Below are positions 22,456 through 33,714 of a stretch of 64,000 nucleotides of DNA, in pieces. This stretch comes from Arthrinium phaeospermum (Eukaryota; Ascomycota; Sordariomycetes; Amphisphaeriales; Apiosporaceae): contig QYRS01000004.1 in the NCBI GenBank assembly GCA_006503535.1, positions 62,001 through 126,000 on the forward strand, in the 5' to 3' direction. The position numbers were made by a program, and so were the translations under genes. The notes under the pieces were generated by a model. It was not told the origin of the DNA. It ran no database searches and saw only the letters and a program-made list of their open reading frames with translations. Each line of letters starts with the position of its first letter. Within the stretch, counting starts at the first letter, position 1.

Positions 22456-23408
22456 TGTAACTGTTATCGGACATGAATCAGGGGATTCATCGTCTGATTG
22501 GTGAAAGAATTGCGGCTTATGGAAGATTATACTAGCTGTGAGTTTGTCTTCGTTTTCCCTCTCCTTGGATGGAGGGGTCCGGGATGGGGAAGGGGCATAA
22601 GTTGAGTCTGGTCGAACCGATTCAGGGGTAGGACACGACTTGGCCGAGCGCTCCACTATAAGACGACGGCTACCGACCACTCTGTGTGCATGGCTCTTAA
22701 TAGGGCTGCCTGTGACCATTTACCTTGATATACCACCTGTCCAGGCCGGTGATGTGATGCTCGGTGCCGAACATGCCCAGAGACGTCCGACCCAGCTGCA
22801 AGCCACCAGCTGACGTGGGATGGGAACGGCGCGTCTAGGAACGCAACTACTTATCTAGGCAAAGAACGGGTTCATGATAGACACCACATGATATGCAAGA
22901 CAGACGGTGCCGGTGGTGATGCCCAATCGGGGCTTCATTCTATATCGCATTCCGCCAAAGGATTCTACCACATGATCTCAGCTCTCCCTGATCTGACATC
23001 ATGGACGGCTTACTCGAACCCAGGAAGAGCATGTAGCAAGCCTGTCTGCGAGCTGTCAGGAAGCTGCTCGGAGCCCCCAGGACGGTGCCCCTTTGAGTCT
23101 TCATGTCACTGTTACTTGCGGCCGACCGACAATGCAGCGCGTAGTTTCATAATACTGACCAAGAGAGCACTGGTAATGGGTTTTAACGGTGTATTAAGCA
23201 TTAGGAATTAAGATAGATATAAGGAAAGTAAATGACATGGCAGTCTTTCCCCAGGTATGGTGGTGCCTTGAGTAAGCACCATTCCATCTGGTCATCTGCC
23301 ACAAACCATGTCCGCCCACTCGACACCCAACCAAACAGTTTGCACCATCCAATGAGCCGGGATATCCATATCCAGTTCCTTTTTTTCCCTTTTCATGTGC
23401 CATCCCTC
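22456..23408. other. Intergenic, no gene seen
   Basis: Between tRNA-Val and the 3' end of the coiled-coil gene; nothing recognised. Confidence 0.45.
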
Positions 23409-25471
23409 TCAGAACCAGCACGGATTGGATATCACCGGTGAACGACTTAGACGATGTAGGGGCCCGGGTAGCAGGCCGGGCAGCGAGAAGGACTCGTCAT
23501 CGTCACTGTCGCCGCCCTCCACCTCGATCAGCTCCGGCAGGCTAATCATGTCGAGCTCGTCCTCCTCGCTCTCTTCCTCGTCCTCGTCCTCAGCTACGTT
23601 GGCCGAAGTCCAAGGGCATGTCGGGACAGCAGGCCCTTGTGGCTGCCTGCAAGGCCGGGAGAAAGGGTCAGCGGAGGGCATTGTCTCCTCCTCGTCGTCC
23701 CCGTGGCCCACCAAAAGCGAGGCAGCAGCGAGCTCCTCGTCCTCCTCCTCTTCCTCGTCCTGCTGCTGGGCCCTCTCAGCATAAGTCCGTCTGTCTCCAG
23801 CGGAGGTCGATCTGCCCTCGAGGGTGCGGACGCGGGCCTCGTTGCCGTCGCGCAGCTCCTCGACGGCCCAGCTCAGCAGGGCGACGTTCTGGTCGGCCTT
23901 GACCAGGCGGCCCCCCAGGTACCCCAGCATGCGCCGGACCACGGCGTGGTGCCGGGCCCGCTCCGACTCGAGGGCCTCGCGGGCGCCGCGCTCGTCGGCC
24001 AGCTCCTGGCGCAGGGCGGCGAGGGCCCGCTCGTGCTCGCGGGTCTGCTCGGCCAGCTTCTCGACGGCCGCCTCCTTCTCCTGCCGCTGCTCCGCCGCCA
24101 GCTCGCGGCACGCCTTGAGCCGGACGTCCTTGTTGCGGATCACCTTCACCATGGTCGCCACTCCTGCTCGCAGAAGACCTGGTGCTGCCGGTCCCGCTCG
24201 GCCTGGTCCTCGAGCTCCGTCGTCTTCTGCTTGAGCTGGCCCAGCTCCCGGCGGGCCTCCAGCTCGTCGGTTCGGGCGTCGACCTGCGCTTGCAGCGCAC
24301 CAGTCTTCTGGCGGAGGCGGGTCTCGCAGTCGCCCGCGAACCGCTTGAAGTCCTGGTGCCGCTGGCGCTAGCAGGCGACGACCAGCTGTTGCTGCAGCTC
24401 CCCAGCTGCTCCATGGCGTTGCCGGCCCGGCCCTCGGCGTCCAGCTGGGCCTGTTCGGCCCGGTCCTCGCGCTGGCGGCCGGCGGCCAGGGCGTCGCGCA
24501 GAGCGGCGACCTGGTCCTTCATGGTCTCGCCGTACGCGTCGTACTCGGCCCGGATGCGCTTGTAGCACTCGACGTTGCGGGCGCGCTCGGCCTGGGCGGC
24601 GTCGAGGCGGGCCCGGAGGTCCTCGATGGTCTGCTGGGCCTGCTCCCTCTGCTTGTCGTGCTCATTCGAGGCCTCGACCAGCTTCTCGTTCACCTCGCGG
24701 AACGAGTGGTTCTCTTCCTGAAGGTCGAACTGCTCGTCACGCAGCGCCCAGTAGTCGTCGTGGAGATTGCGGTTAGCGTTGCTCAGCTGGACGTGGAGCT
24801 TCTGCCATTCCTCGATCGTGGGCCTGGGACGTGTTCTCGAGCTCCAGCTGCTCGAGGCGGAGGTTGCGGAGCTCGAAGACGGTCTTGTACTCGTACATGG
24901 CGGTTTCGTCTTCACCCTCGCCGCTGCACTCGCTCTCGCCGTCGTCGCTGCCCTCCTCGAGCTCACTTTCCTCGTCGTCGTCACCGTCGTCAAACCGAGG
25001 CCGCGTCAAGTCAAGCTCCCGCCGCTCCTCCACCACGATGTCCATTTTCGCAACAGCCTCCCGCAGCGCCTGGAGAGTCTGCTGCTCCTGCTCGGCCGCG
25101 CCATTGACGACGGAATCTAGGCCGTGGAACTTGTACTCGACGCCCTCGATCGCCGACGGCAACGTCCGCGCCGTCACGTGGACGTTGTGATCATCGCTCA
25201 GGCTATCGAGGAGCTCCTCGACGACCCGATGCTGCTCGACGAGCTCGCGATGGCACTTCAGGGCCTTCTTCTCGGCCTTGGCGGCCCGTCCGGTCAGGCG
25301 CTGGGTCAACGCGGCTTGGTCAGCGGCCAGCTCAGCTGCTGTCGGGGCTGCAAGAGGCTTCAGCAGCTTGTCGGCGAACCACCCGAGCCGCGACTGCTGC
25401 GACTGCTGCGATGGCGACTGAGAAGATGTCGTTCCTCCATGTTGGACAGCAGAACCAATGCTAGGTACTGA
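23409..25471 (-). CDS. Large acidic coiled-coil protein, unknown function (frame-broken, first exon not found)
   Basis: About 680 residues in successive frames. The first exon seen starts at 25471 after a TTAG acceptor and reads SVPSIGSAVQHGGTTSSQ, then LGWFADKLLKPLAAP. An acidic stretch with DGDDDEESELEEGSDDGE and ELRNLRLEQLELENTS follows, then long heptad-rich coiled coil (EEWQKLHVQLSNANRNLHDD; REVNEKLVEASNEHDKQREQ; KTGALQAQVDARTDELEARR; RNKDVRLKACRELAAEQRQE). A Ser/Glu/Asp-rich tail ends SNPCWF. Frame changes near 24825, 24370-24400 and 24155 are consistent with single-base errors, since charge pattern and heptads continue across them. No catalytic motif was seen. A scaffold role would be a guess. 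Confidence 0.6.
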
Positions 25472-26378
25472 CTAACTAACCTACGGTTGTCGAGAGCCGC
25501 AAGGGTTGACTAGATTAAATCAGAGTAGGGACAAATGTGTTTTAGTCCACTGTGACAGGGAGGACCAACACTATCTGTAGTGTGTGTGTGTGAGAAGAGA
25601 GAAAAAAAGGGAGAGATGAATGAATATTCACCGAGCTATGGCAATCAGTCAAGGGAGGGAATAAATGCGTCCTTTTGAGCTGTTCTCGACGCAGAACTCT
25701 GCACCTTTCTCCGATTGGTCGAGGGGAAGATAAGAAGCCATTTTGGGTTTCTGCGAGCTGTTAATGTCATCCGTAGCGCAAAAGAGGGAGAGAGTTTGCG
25801 CAGGCCGGGGACGGAGAGAGCTAGTTGAATGGGAGCCATTGGAGTAACACCTCACTTACTCCCGTTCCGGAGATGGTCGCTCCATGGGACCTGCTGAAGC
25901 CGATGCGAAAGGGCTTGTAAGTAAACCTGGACATCACCAACTAGCAAAGTCAAGAACGACACCCAGCTTCGGAAACAAGGTTAACGCAGAAAAAAAGGGG
26001 TATGATACTGAATTCCGGAAATCTATATACCGCACTGATGGATGGATAAATGGGCCAACAGCGCTTTTCTTTTTGTTTTTGCCTTTTTGCTGCCGTCGCA
26101 CGCACACCAGGTGCCGATGCCCAGTCGTGCCCAGTCGTGCCCAGTGTCACCTGCGAGACTGACTTGGAAAATTGCCGCACAAAACTTTTTTTTTAACCTG
26201 CTGGAAAGCTCGGAACATCGAAGCCTCGAGGTCTCCACCCACCAGGGCAGCCATGAACTATGATGGAAAGAGTCGCGCCGAGGGACAGACAACTCTCCCA
26301 GCCCATGGCCCAGTCTGCCCCATCAGAAGTGGATGTGGCTTGCTTGTTCGAAAAGCCAAAGAGAAGATAGAAAGACCT
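25472..26378. other. Intergenic, no gene seen
   Basis: Probably includes the missing first exon and promoter of the coiled-coil gene, plus the lag1 3' UTR. A GTGT/GAGA tract lies near 25575-25610. Confidence 0.4.
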
Positions 26379-28277
26379 TTATTCCACTTGCTTCTCGCAC
26401 CCAATGCGGCCAAGCAGTTCTTTCCGGTCGCTGTGTCCGGGCAGGCTGACGCCCGAAGACGACGAGGCCCGCTTGACGCCGGTCCTGCGCTCCCAGTTCT
26501 TGAGGTCAATGGCCTCGACGCCCACCTCTTCTTCAAAGGGCTGGGCCTCCTCGTACTCGTACTCCTCCTCTTCCTCCTCCTCGCCCTCGCCGTCGCTGCG
26601 AACGTCGTCGGCAGCACCGCCCTTGAGCACGCGGATCGCGACCTGGATGATGGTGATGAACCAGGCGATCGTGATGACCTGCAGGAACAAGAGGCACCCC
26701 AAGAAGCCCCACCGGATGTTGTTGGTGAAGCATACCGTGCCCGAGGGGTCGCGGAAGGGCTCCAGCAGGTGCGACCACCCTTCCGGTGCCTCGAATGGCC
26801 CAATGAGGTTGTCGTCGGTGCCCTTGAAGCAGGGGACGGGGATTTGCTTGGGGATGTCGGTGTAGACACTCCAGCAAGCCATGCCGTAGAAGACGTGGCG
26901 CGACATGAACCACGCCACCATGAAGACGCCGAACAAGACATCGGGCGTCGTGGTGAATCCGAGGTACTTGAAGCACTTGGCGAGCTGTTGGTTGGGCATG
27001 GCGTCGTCAGCATAGATACAAACTAGGCAAATAGGGTACACCATTACTCACCGGCAGGAAAATGTCGACCAAGTCCATCAGGACCAGGATCAGGTTGCCG
27101 ACCCGAGTCTGGTGGTAGTAGTAGGCGCAGGAGATGAGGGCGATGGTGACGAAGTGGTGGGTCAGCATTTGCCAGTGGTCCTTGCGGCGCTCCTCAATGT
27201 TGATGACCAGGACTTGCTGCAGCCAGAACGCCCACTGCGCCAGAAAGTAGGCCTTGGACAGGCCGCTCAGCTCCCGGATGGGCCAGTTGGTGAAGAGCTC
27301 CTGCATGTTCAGGTAGTAGGGCGAGGTGGAGTAGATGTACTGGCTGTCGCGTTAGCAGGTGCTCTCTGGTCGAGACCGAGCAAGGACGGATTCGGAGGTA
27401 CTCACCCAGCCCAGGGGCCAGAAGACAAAGTAGTAGACCAGCAGCCAGGCCTGTTCGGAGAATCTGGTGATTTCCTTCTTCTTGGATATCCCCCAAAGCT
27501 TGGCCAAGGGGGCCAGGATGTGCTCCATGACGCCCGCGCGGAGGCCGGTGAACAGCACCATGCAGAACACGATAAAGTAGTAGTCATTTTCGCCCACGGC
27601 GTACCGGCCCGTCGCGTCGTTGTAGTGGGAGATGGTGAAGAACTTGGACGTGAAGGCGCGGGCCTTGGGCAGACAGAAGTGCGTAAGAAAAAGGAGGGCG
27701 ATGAGGTTGAAGGAGAAGCCTGCGTGGGTTTGGACAGTTCAAGTTAGCCCAACTGTCCGTGTCTGGTTTGGCGGCGCAATCTGAGGTGAGATGAAAGCAA
27801 CGAGGCTACTGCGGTACCACTCGACGCCAGGGCTGTCGATAGGTATGCTGCTTGAGGCTGAAGCAACCGAGCTGCAACAGCTATCAAAGGAGCGAGAGGG
27901 GGTGGGGTAGCTCTGAATTCCATCCCTCCCTCTCACACACACTCTCTGTCCCTTGGACACAAGACCGCAAAACACCAGAACGTACCTGTTTGGTTATCCA
28001 GCAGCCAACGGGCGAGGTTCTTCATGGGGCCGTCGCCTTTCCGCTTGACTCTCCGAATAATCACTTTGTTGTTGGCGGTCTGCATGTAGAGCGGGCCGTT
28101 CATGCCGGACTTGCGCGACTGCATCCCCGGTCTGGCCGACCCCAGCGCCGGAGAGACCAGCGCCGGAGAGGGCTTGGGCTTCTCTATGCTCTGTTCGACG
28201 GCCGCCGAGGGCACCTCGATCTTGGGGGGCCGGGAGGGTGCATCTTGGGCAACGACGGGCTCCGTTGGTTCGGACAT
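26379..28277 (-). CDS. lag1: Ceramide synthase (sphingosine N-acyltransferase, Lag1/Lac1)
   Basis: An ER membrane enzyme that joins a fatty acyl-CoA to a sphingoid base. Multi-exon. Exon 1 (28277-27986) starts MSEPTEPVVAQDAPS and is a basic, Ser/Pro-rich cytosolic region ending NLARWLLDNQT. The 266-bp intron (27985-27720) is the longest. Later exons contain FSFNLIALLFLTHFCLPKAR, YAVGENDYYFIVFCMVLFTG and YLNMQELFTNWP. The Lag motif is DHWQMLTHHFVTIALISCAY and YYHQTRVGNLILVLMDLVDI; the paired histidines and the downstream Asp are the expected active-site residues. The C-terminal part has two further membrane spans (FGVFMVAWFMSRHVFYGMAC; LLFLQVITIAWFITIIQVAI), then an acidic tail, common in this family. 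All frames are intact. Confidence 0.93.
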
Positions 28278-30942
28278 GATATGGCGTCTCTATCTGGGAC
28301 GCTCGATAGTGTGGCGGACTGGCGAACTGGCGGCCGAAGGAGGGCGGTCGGCAGGTCAGGACGAGGCGAGGCGAGGATCGAGCAGGATTTGGTCGAGCAC
28401 GGCTGGATGGAGGGGCGTGTGGGTGTGGGTGTGCGTGCGGCGGCCGAGAAATACTCAGTAACGAATGCTGGGTCGTGTCTGCTAGTCGTAAAGGGAATAG
28501 CGATGGACTAATTGAGAGCGGGCGAGATCATATCATCTGCAGACAGCGCCGGCCAGCAGGATGGGGGGTGTTGGTGGTGGTGGTTGGCGATGTCGCAAAG
28601 GCAGGCCCGAGAAAAACGAGGGCTCGTTCTCCAGCAAGGGTAGCGGGTAGGTAAAGTACAGGTAGACGACAGGCCAGGGCAGAGAGAAAGTGGAGGCCAC
28701 CAGTGCTCCAAGTGCTGGACGGACAGGGTTGTAGGGGAGTTTTTGTCGCAGCTTGCCGGCCGGTGCTGTAGTTTTTTGTTTGCTGGGCAGGTTCCTCGAG
28801 GGAGAGAGGGGGCAAGTAGGGAGATTTAGCCGAATTCGACGTCTGGTAGTTGATTGTCAAGGTGCTGTGGGATATGATGTATTCCAGTTATTCAATTGGA
28901 GGTCTACCTAGCAGCAGGCAATCAAGCAAGTCAAGTCAACAAAGCGAACATGGATGCCAATGGCCGTCTGCCCAATTGCCAGTCCAATTTGTCAATGCGA
29001 ATTCGAGGGAACGAACGAGCGAGGCAAAAGAAGAGGGGACCACTTCCGAATCTGTCGGTTTGCCTGTCAATCAATTCGCATGCGTCGTGTCTGGCTGGCT
29101 GTCCTGTCTCGTCAATTCGCTTGCCTCTTCTCTTCTGGCTTCTTCAGAGCCCGCCCAGAACCACTGCAAAGACAAGGTACAAATCGTTGAATCGACAGAG
29201 TGGGGAAGCGAGCATGGGAGTCCAGCCGCCAAGCCCAGACCACCCCACCGGCAGCGAGGGTAGAGTGACAGTGGACAGGCCAGCAGTGCGCGGTGCGACA
29301 ATTAAAAAATCACGGCAGGGTGACAGGAAGAAAAAAAATAAAAGAGGGCTGGACGATGTACAGCAGCAGAGGCTGGAAGCGGCAATTCGACTGCACAAAA
29401 CACCCTTTTGCCGCGCCCTGATTCGCTGCCGACATGCCAAGCTAGCCGTAGTAGCACTACAGGCACATGTACATCTTCCACCTTTTAGAGGTTCAGGTGA
29501 GGTCAATCAATTGAAGGCGGTGAACCGGGGGTTGATGCAATTGACTTCAACAGATAGAGTGATCGCTCACTGCAACCAGCCAAATCTCGACATCATCACC
29601 TCGCTACTCGTTGAGCTCTCACGGCCCAAGTCCCGACAAATGTTGATGCCAGCCCAATGCCGTCCATATCGCATATCGTGACCCTGGTCCCACGGATGAC
29701 CTGCTGCTGGGCCATGGCGCAATTTCCGCCCTGGGAAAGCAGCGAGAGGGAAAAGGAGGGGAATTGACATCAATTGCTGCTCGGACTGTCGGTGCATGCT
29801 AAACGTACTGCCGACAGGGGTCCTCCTTTTCCCCTTTCCCCTTAAGGGCTGGTAAAACTACCAAAGCTAGCAGGCTGGTATTGTAGCAGCTAAGGTACCG
29901 GCAGGCCAACGACTTCTGCCCGTAGCCCAGGGCTCTCAAACAGCCTGCATGCAGCCATCAGCCATGTACCGCTACTGCCCCCCAACTTCCAAGCTCCTTT
30001 CCTTTCAGGTAGAGAGGGGGGGACCCTTTATTTTGACGGATTGGAGCCCATCTCTGGTGTGAGCGGGGCTTCGCTGCAATCAAGTCTGAAGCAATTGGAT
30101 AAGGGAAACACAGATGCAGACATAGCACAAGTGTTATGTCACATCGTCGAGCGGGATGGAAATGAGGATACTTGTTTGATGAGGCAAGACGATTAGGTGC
30201 AAGGCTGCCATCTCATGGATGGTCATCCGGACAACAACGACAAACCTACATACGAAGGTTTGCGCTGACTGCTGCCAGATGCATCAATCAACGTCGAGAT
30301 GCGGCTTCCGACGGCCACACGCTGATGAATAACCCACGGATTGGGAAGGTTTCAAGTTTCAACCCGTGATAAGGTTTCCTTTCCCCATGCCCGCTGCCTC
30401 TCGTCTGTTTCAGTCGCACGTGCTCGTCTTGACCTTACCTCGACTTCAACCACCGACGCCTATTGACCTTTCACTTTTCCAAGGATCCCTACGAAGACAG
30501 GCCGCTGAACGGCGACCCGCGCGTCCCATGGCTAGGAGACGCATCTCGAGTTGAGACTGGAACCAACTTGTCGTGTTCGCATTCATTCCTTTCCGTTGCT
30601 GTTCAGCATCCAAGTCGCATCCCTTTTTCGATCTCTATGACATGAACGACAATAGCGGTGAGGCGGTAAGGACCATGTAAGGCGCTCTAGTCACAAGCCA
30701 CGCATATCGCAACACCAATGCGACGAGACATCTTTGCGGCGTCGAAGCGAATGGAAATCAATTGGCACGATCTGTCAAGAACGTCGAGAGAGTATCCCTA
30801 CCCCCATCTCTCGGCCCTCCCCCCTCCTTAATCCCAAGTCCCATACTTCCTTCCACCGGCATCTCCGGCGCGCCCACTGCCTGGGCGTCTCTTATAACTA
30901 CGAGGAAGGAATAAGAAATAAGGGGGCCGGCTACTACTGCTA
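28278..30942. other. Long intergenic region, no gene supported
   Basis: 2.7 kb between the lag1 start and the secreted-protein stop. The largest open frame (28896-29681, plus) has random-like composition and no motif. It may hold a long lag1 5' leader and regulatory sequence, but no site can be named. Confidence 0.45.
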
Positions 30943-31466
30943 CTACTGCTGCAAGGGGCTGATGACGAAGGACGCCGGGCCGACGTAGCGCTCGGTGACG
31001 ACGCTGCCGTGGTTCTCGCGCACCACGTCCGCGGCCGGCACGAGGTGAGTTCCCGTCTGGTTGGAGCCCGGCGCCCACTCCCAGTCGACGGTGACGGTGT
31101 GCCCGGCGCCGTCGGTGGCGGGCTCGAACGACCAGCTGAATCGCGGGTCGTCGCAAGCCCTCAGTCCCACCGCAGGCAGCACGTCCGGGCCCTGCACCGT
31201 GGCGCTGCAGCTCGTCGTCGCCGTCGCGGCGGTCACGTGGAAGCTGAAGCTGTTTGTTTGGTGGATTGCCGGCGTCAGTAGGGGCAATGAAAGGGGTATT
31301 TGCGGAAGGGTGGGCATGGAACCGAGGCTTACAAGCAGAGCACGCTGTGCGGCTGGCAGCTGGCCGAGAAGTCAGTCACATCGAACTCCGTCGCGGGGGC
31401 CTGGCGTGGTTCGATGACGGCGCCGGAAACGGCGGAGACGAGAGCAAGGGCAGTGGCAGTCTTCAT
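30943..31466 (-). CDS. Small secreted cysteine-containing protein
   Basis: Two exons. The ATG at 31466 gives MKTATALALVSAVSGAVIEP, a signal peptide (hydrophobic core, small residues before the likely cut) followed by a dibasic-type RQ site. Mature protein: TEFDVTDFSASCQPHSVLC, then a GTAAGC donor. After the intron come FSFHVTAATATTSCSATVQG, LRACDDPRFSWSFEPA and a beta-rich end FVISPLQQ. The pattern 'DFSASC-PHS--C-FSF' and two more cysteines matches a widespread family of small fungal secreted proteins of unknown function. Disulfide pairing is inferred. About 140 residues. It could act outside the cell, for example in host or substrate interaction, but nothing here proves that. Confidence 0.78.
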
Positions 31467-32473
31467 GGCGTCGGCTTTGGTGTTGCGATTGAACGAGCTG
31501 TTGAGGAGTGTCTGTTGCTTTGCTGGAGATGTGTGGTGATGCTGTCTTGATCAATCATTCTACCAGTGACCGGCTGAGTGCCACCCCTTTTATAGCACTC
31601 CTCTCCAGTTCCCAGCGGGTGTTGTCATCGCCTGCACTGCCAGTCTTATTGATCCCCTCACGTCATTGCGCCACTCGCTCCATAACCCCCCTATCTGGTA
31701 AGTCCATCGCCACAAAGTCGTGTTGGACAGTCATCCTCAAGTGGCAGGTTGCATCTCGTATTCGACCCGTCGACGAAGGACTTTGCTGATCCTTGGTCCC
31801 AAGCTTACAATTTGTGCGCAGCTTGCCCCGAAATCGTGTGAATGAGGGCTTCAAGATGGATTCTACATGGCGATTACTCACGACCACCCATGCATACTGG
31901 GGACGGTAAGCCGCGCTAGCTAGGCTTTGGTCTTACAATACGAATGTCTGTATTGGTCATGATAGTAGTCTCATTACAGATGGCTCAGCTAAAAATAACA
32001 AAGCCTCACCAGACACATCTCATTGGAGCCTCATGCTGCCGCTGATCTAAGGGGCGATCTCCGATGTAACGAAGCTTTTGCATGCCATAACATCTTCGGC
32101 GATAATGCACACGAGATCTTAGTACATCGTTTAACCAACCGTATTAAAATGTCTCAGTCAAGTCCTGTCATTGCTCAGCTATGGACCCTGCTTGATCCAT
32201 GGTCGTCTGCTTGCTCATTGATGCCAACGTTCGGTTGGCACCGCCCGGAGATTGTCTAGACTATAGTACACCACTGTCCTTTGAATATAGATTCCCAAAA
32301 CAGCTAAATCTTTCACATACGACCATATCCTGCTGAATACTAGGGATCCCGTCCGCTCTCCCATATATAAGCAGCAGAGAGCCGAATTAGTACTAGGGTC
32401 GGTGACGACCTGGGAATCCTCGGTGTTGTATGTTTCTCTTTTTGTCTTTTTGCACCTTTGGGACTCGGCTGTG
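31467..32473. other. Intergenic, no gene seen
   Basis: Upstream of the secreted protein. Short open frames only. Confidence 0.45.
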
Positions 32474-33016
32474 TCAAGTTGTGCCTCTGATTGTCGATGC
32501 CCCCAGTCGTCCACCAATGTGACTTCTCCCTCTCTCTCCCTCTCTCTCCCTCTCTCTCCCTCTCTCCCTCTCTCTCTCCTCTCTCTCCTCTCCCTCTCCT
32601 CCTCTCTCTCCCTCTTCGAACAGGTTTTGCAATGTCTGAGGCACAGTCTCTGGTTGAGTGTCCTCGGCTTCGGGACTCTCCTCGCTACGAGCTGTTGCGC
32701 GACCTCGAGGCATGAACCGCAAAAGGCGGCGTACTCTTCTAAGGAGAGATTTCACTGTACCCTCCGGCTTGAGATCGTCGGCCCCGTCCAATTGCTGTAA
32801 CCTCGGCCAGGGCTTCCTGTGACGGCTTAGAATAGCAGAAGTAGAGGCAGAGGCGGTTTTCTCAACCTGGGCCGGCTCAGCCTGGACCGGCTCAAACTTC
32901 ACCTTATGGGGGCCGGCCGAATACGCCAAAGGTGACGCATTCAAAAGGAAGTTCGACGGATCCCGAGCCAGTAACAGATCCGTCTCGACAGGTGCTTGCC
33001 CCTGTGTGGCCCTCAT
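32474..33016 (-). CDS. Hypothetical protein with Arg/Glu repeat tail
   Basis: 181-codon open frame from an ATG at 33016. It begins MRATQGQAPVETDLLLARDP and continues FLLNASPLAYSAGPHKVKFE with Pro/Glu/Val-rich sequence. A basic patch (SLLRRVRRLLRFMPRGRA) precedes a long Arg-Glu-rich run encoded by a CT microsatellite. No family recognised. It lies just below an AT-rich island and a same-strand gene fragment, so it may be the 3' part of a larger broken gene, or it may be spurious. Confidence 0.4.
   Translation of the reverse strand: MRATQGQAPVETDLLLARDPSNFLLNASPLAYSAGPHKVKFEPVQAEPAQVEKTASASTSAILSRHRKPWPRLQQLDGADDLKPEGTVKSLLRRVRRLLRFMPRGRATARSEESPEAEDTQPETVPQTLQNLFEEGERGGEGEEREERERERGREREREGERGRSHIGGRLGASTIRGTT
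32527..32613. repeat. CT-rich microsatellite
   Basis: Runs of CTCTCTCC/CTCTCT for nearly 90 bases. Read on the minus strand they give GAGAGG-type codons for alternating Arg and Glu. Confidence 0.9.
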
Positions 33017-33085
33017 ATAGCCAGCTACACAAAGGGGCAATTCGAGCTTCCCTCGGGTTGCGTTAACCTCCTTTCCCTTTCTTTT

Positions 33086-33252
33086 CTTATAACGTTTATT
33101 ATAAATTCGTTTAATTTCTAAAAAGAATTAAATAAAAAAATTATAAAATAAATTCTATTTTATTAATACTTTTATAAAATAAAGTTTATTTTAAAAGTGG
33201 GATTAATAAGAAAGGAAGGGTAAATATATATAATATTAAAATAACACGCACC
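33086..33252. repeat. AT-rich island (possible RIP-degraded repeat)
   Basis: Almost pure A/T for about 165 bp, in sharp contrast to the surrounding sequence; contains TTATAAA and GAATTAAA words. A second island of the same type lies at 54762-54920. Such islands in filamentous fungi are often transposon relics mutated by RIP; that origin is inferred. Confidence 0.7.
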
Positions 33253-33273
33253 TACCTTATTTCACCAATCGTC

Positions 33274-33532
33274 CTAGGTGGCCGTTGACTCTTGGGTATC
33301 ACCCCCGACAGTGCCCGGATGGATCACTGCACGAGTACTATCGTACTGAAATCGACCCTTGTCGCAGACTATGGCGTTTTGCTCTACCCATTGCAAGTCG
33401 CAAAGCACATTCAAACTAACATTCTCCCGCAAGGGGTCGAACAGATACTCAGGTGCCATGGTAGGCAAAGGCGGGTTGATCGATGTCCCATAAGTGGCGC
33501 CGATATTGGTCGAGAAACCATATTAGCTTGGA
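33274..33532 (-). pseudogene. Gene fragment beside the AT-rich island
   Basis: Minus-strand frame open from a TAA at 33533-33535 to a TAG at 33274. It reads NIGATYGTSINPPLPT, MAPEYLFDPLRENVSLNVLC, DLQWVEQNAIVCDKGRFQYD and so on. Residue use is convincingly protein-like, but there is no start exon and no family I can name. The closest resemblance, weak, is to the APE segment of protein kinases (MAPEYLFDP). It ends at the island's border, so truncation by the island or its ancestor is likely. Confidence 0.4.
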
Positions 33533-33714
33533 TCGCTGAGAAGAAAGCTAGCCACGAAGCTTTGCGGATACCGTGGCGTCGCCCGAGACCAACCCTTAGT
33601 GGTTATGGAGAAACTAACAACCTTCTCCCGTCCGAATAGTCACCCCCTACTATATCATCCAAGTCACCTTTTCCAGGCGAAGCCTAGTCGCGTCTGCCTC
33701 TCAGTGCATTTGCG

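Noticed and set aside
28896..29681. 261-codon open frame on the plus strand in the lag1 upstream region
   Set aside because: It starts at TTG rather than ATG, has random-like residue use and no motif, and overlaps other open frames; chance openness in GC-moderate sequence is more likely.
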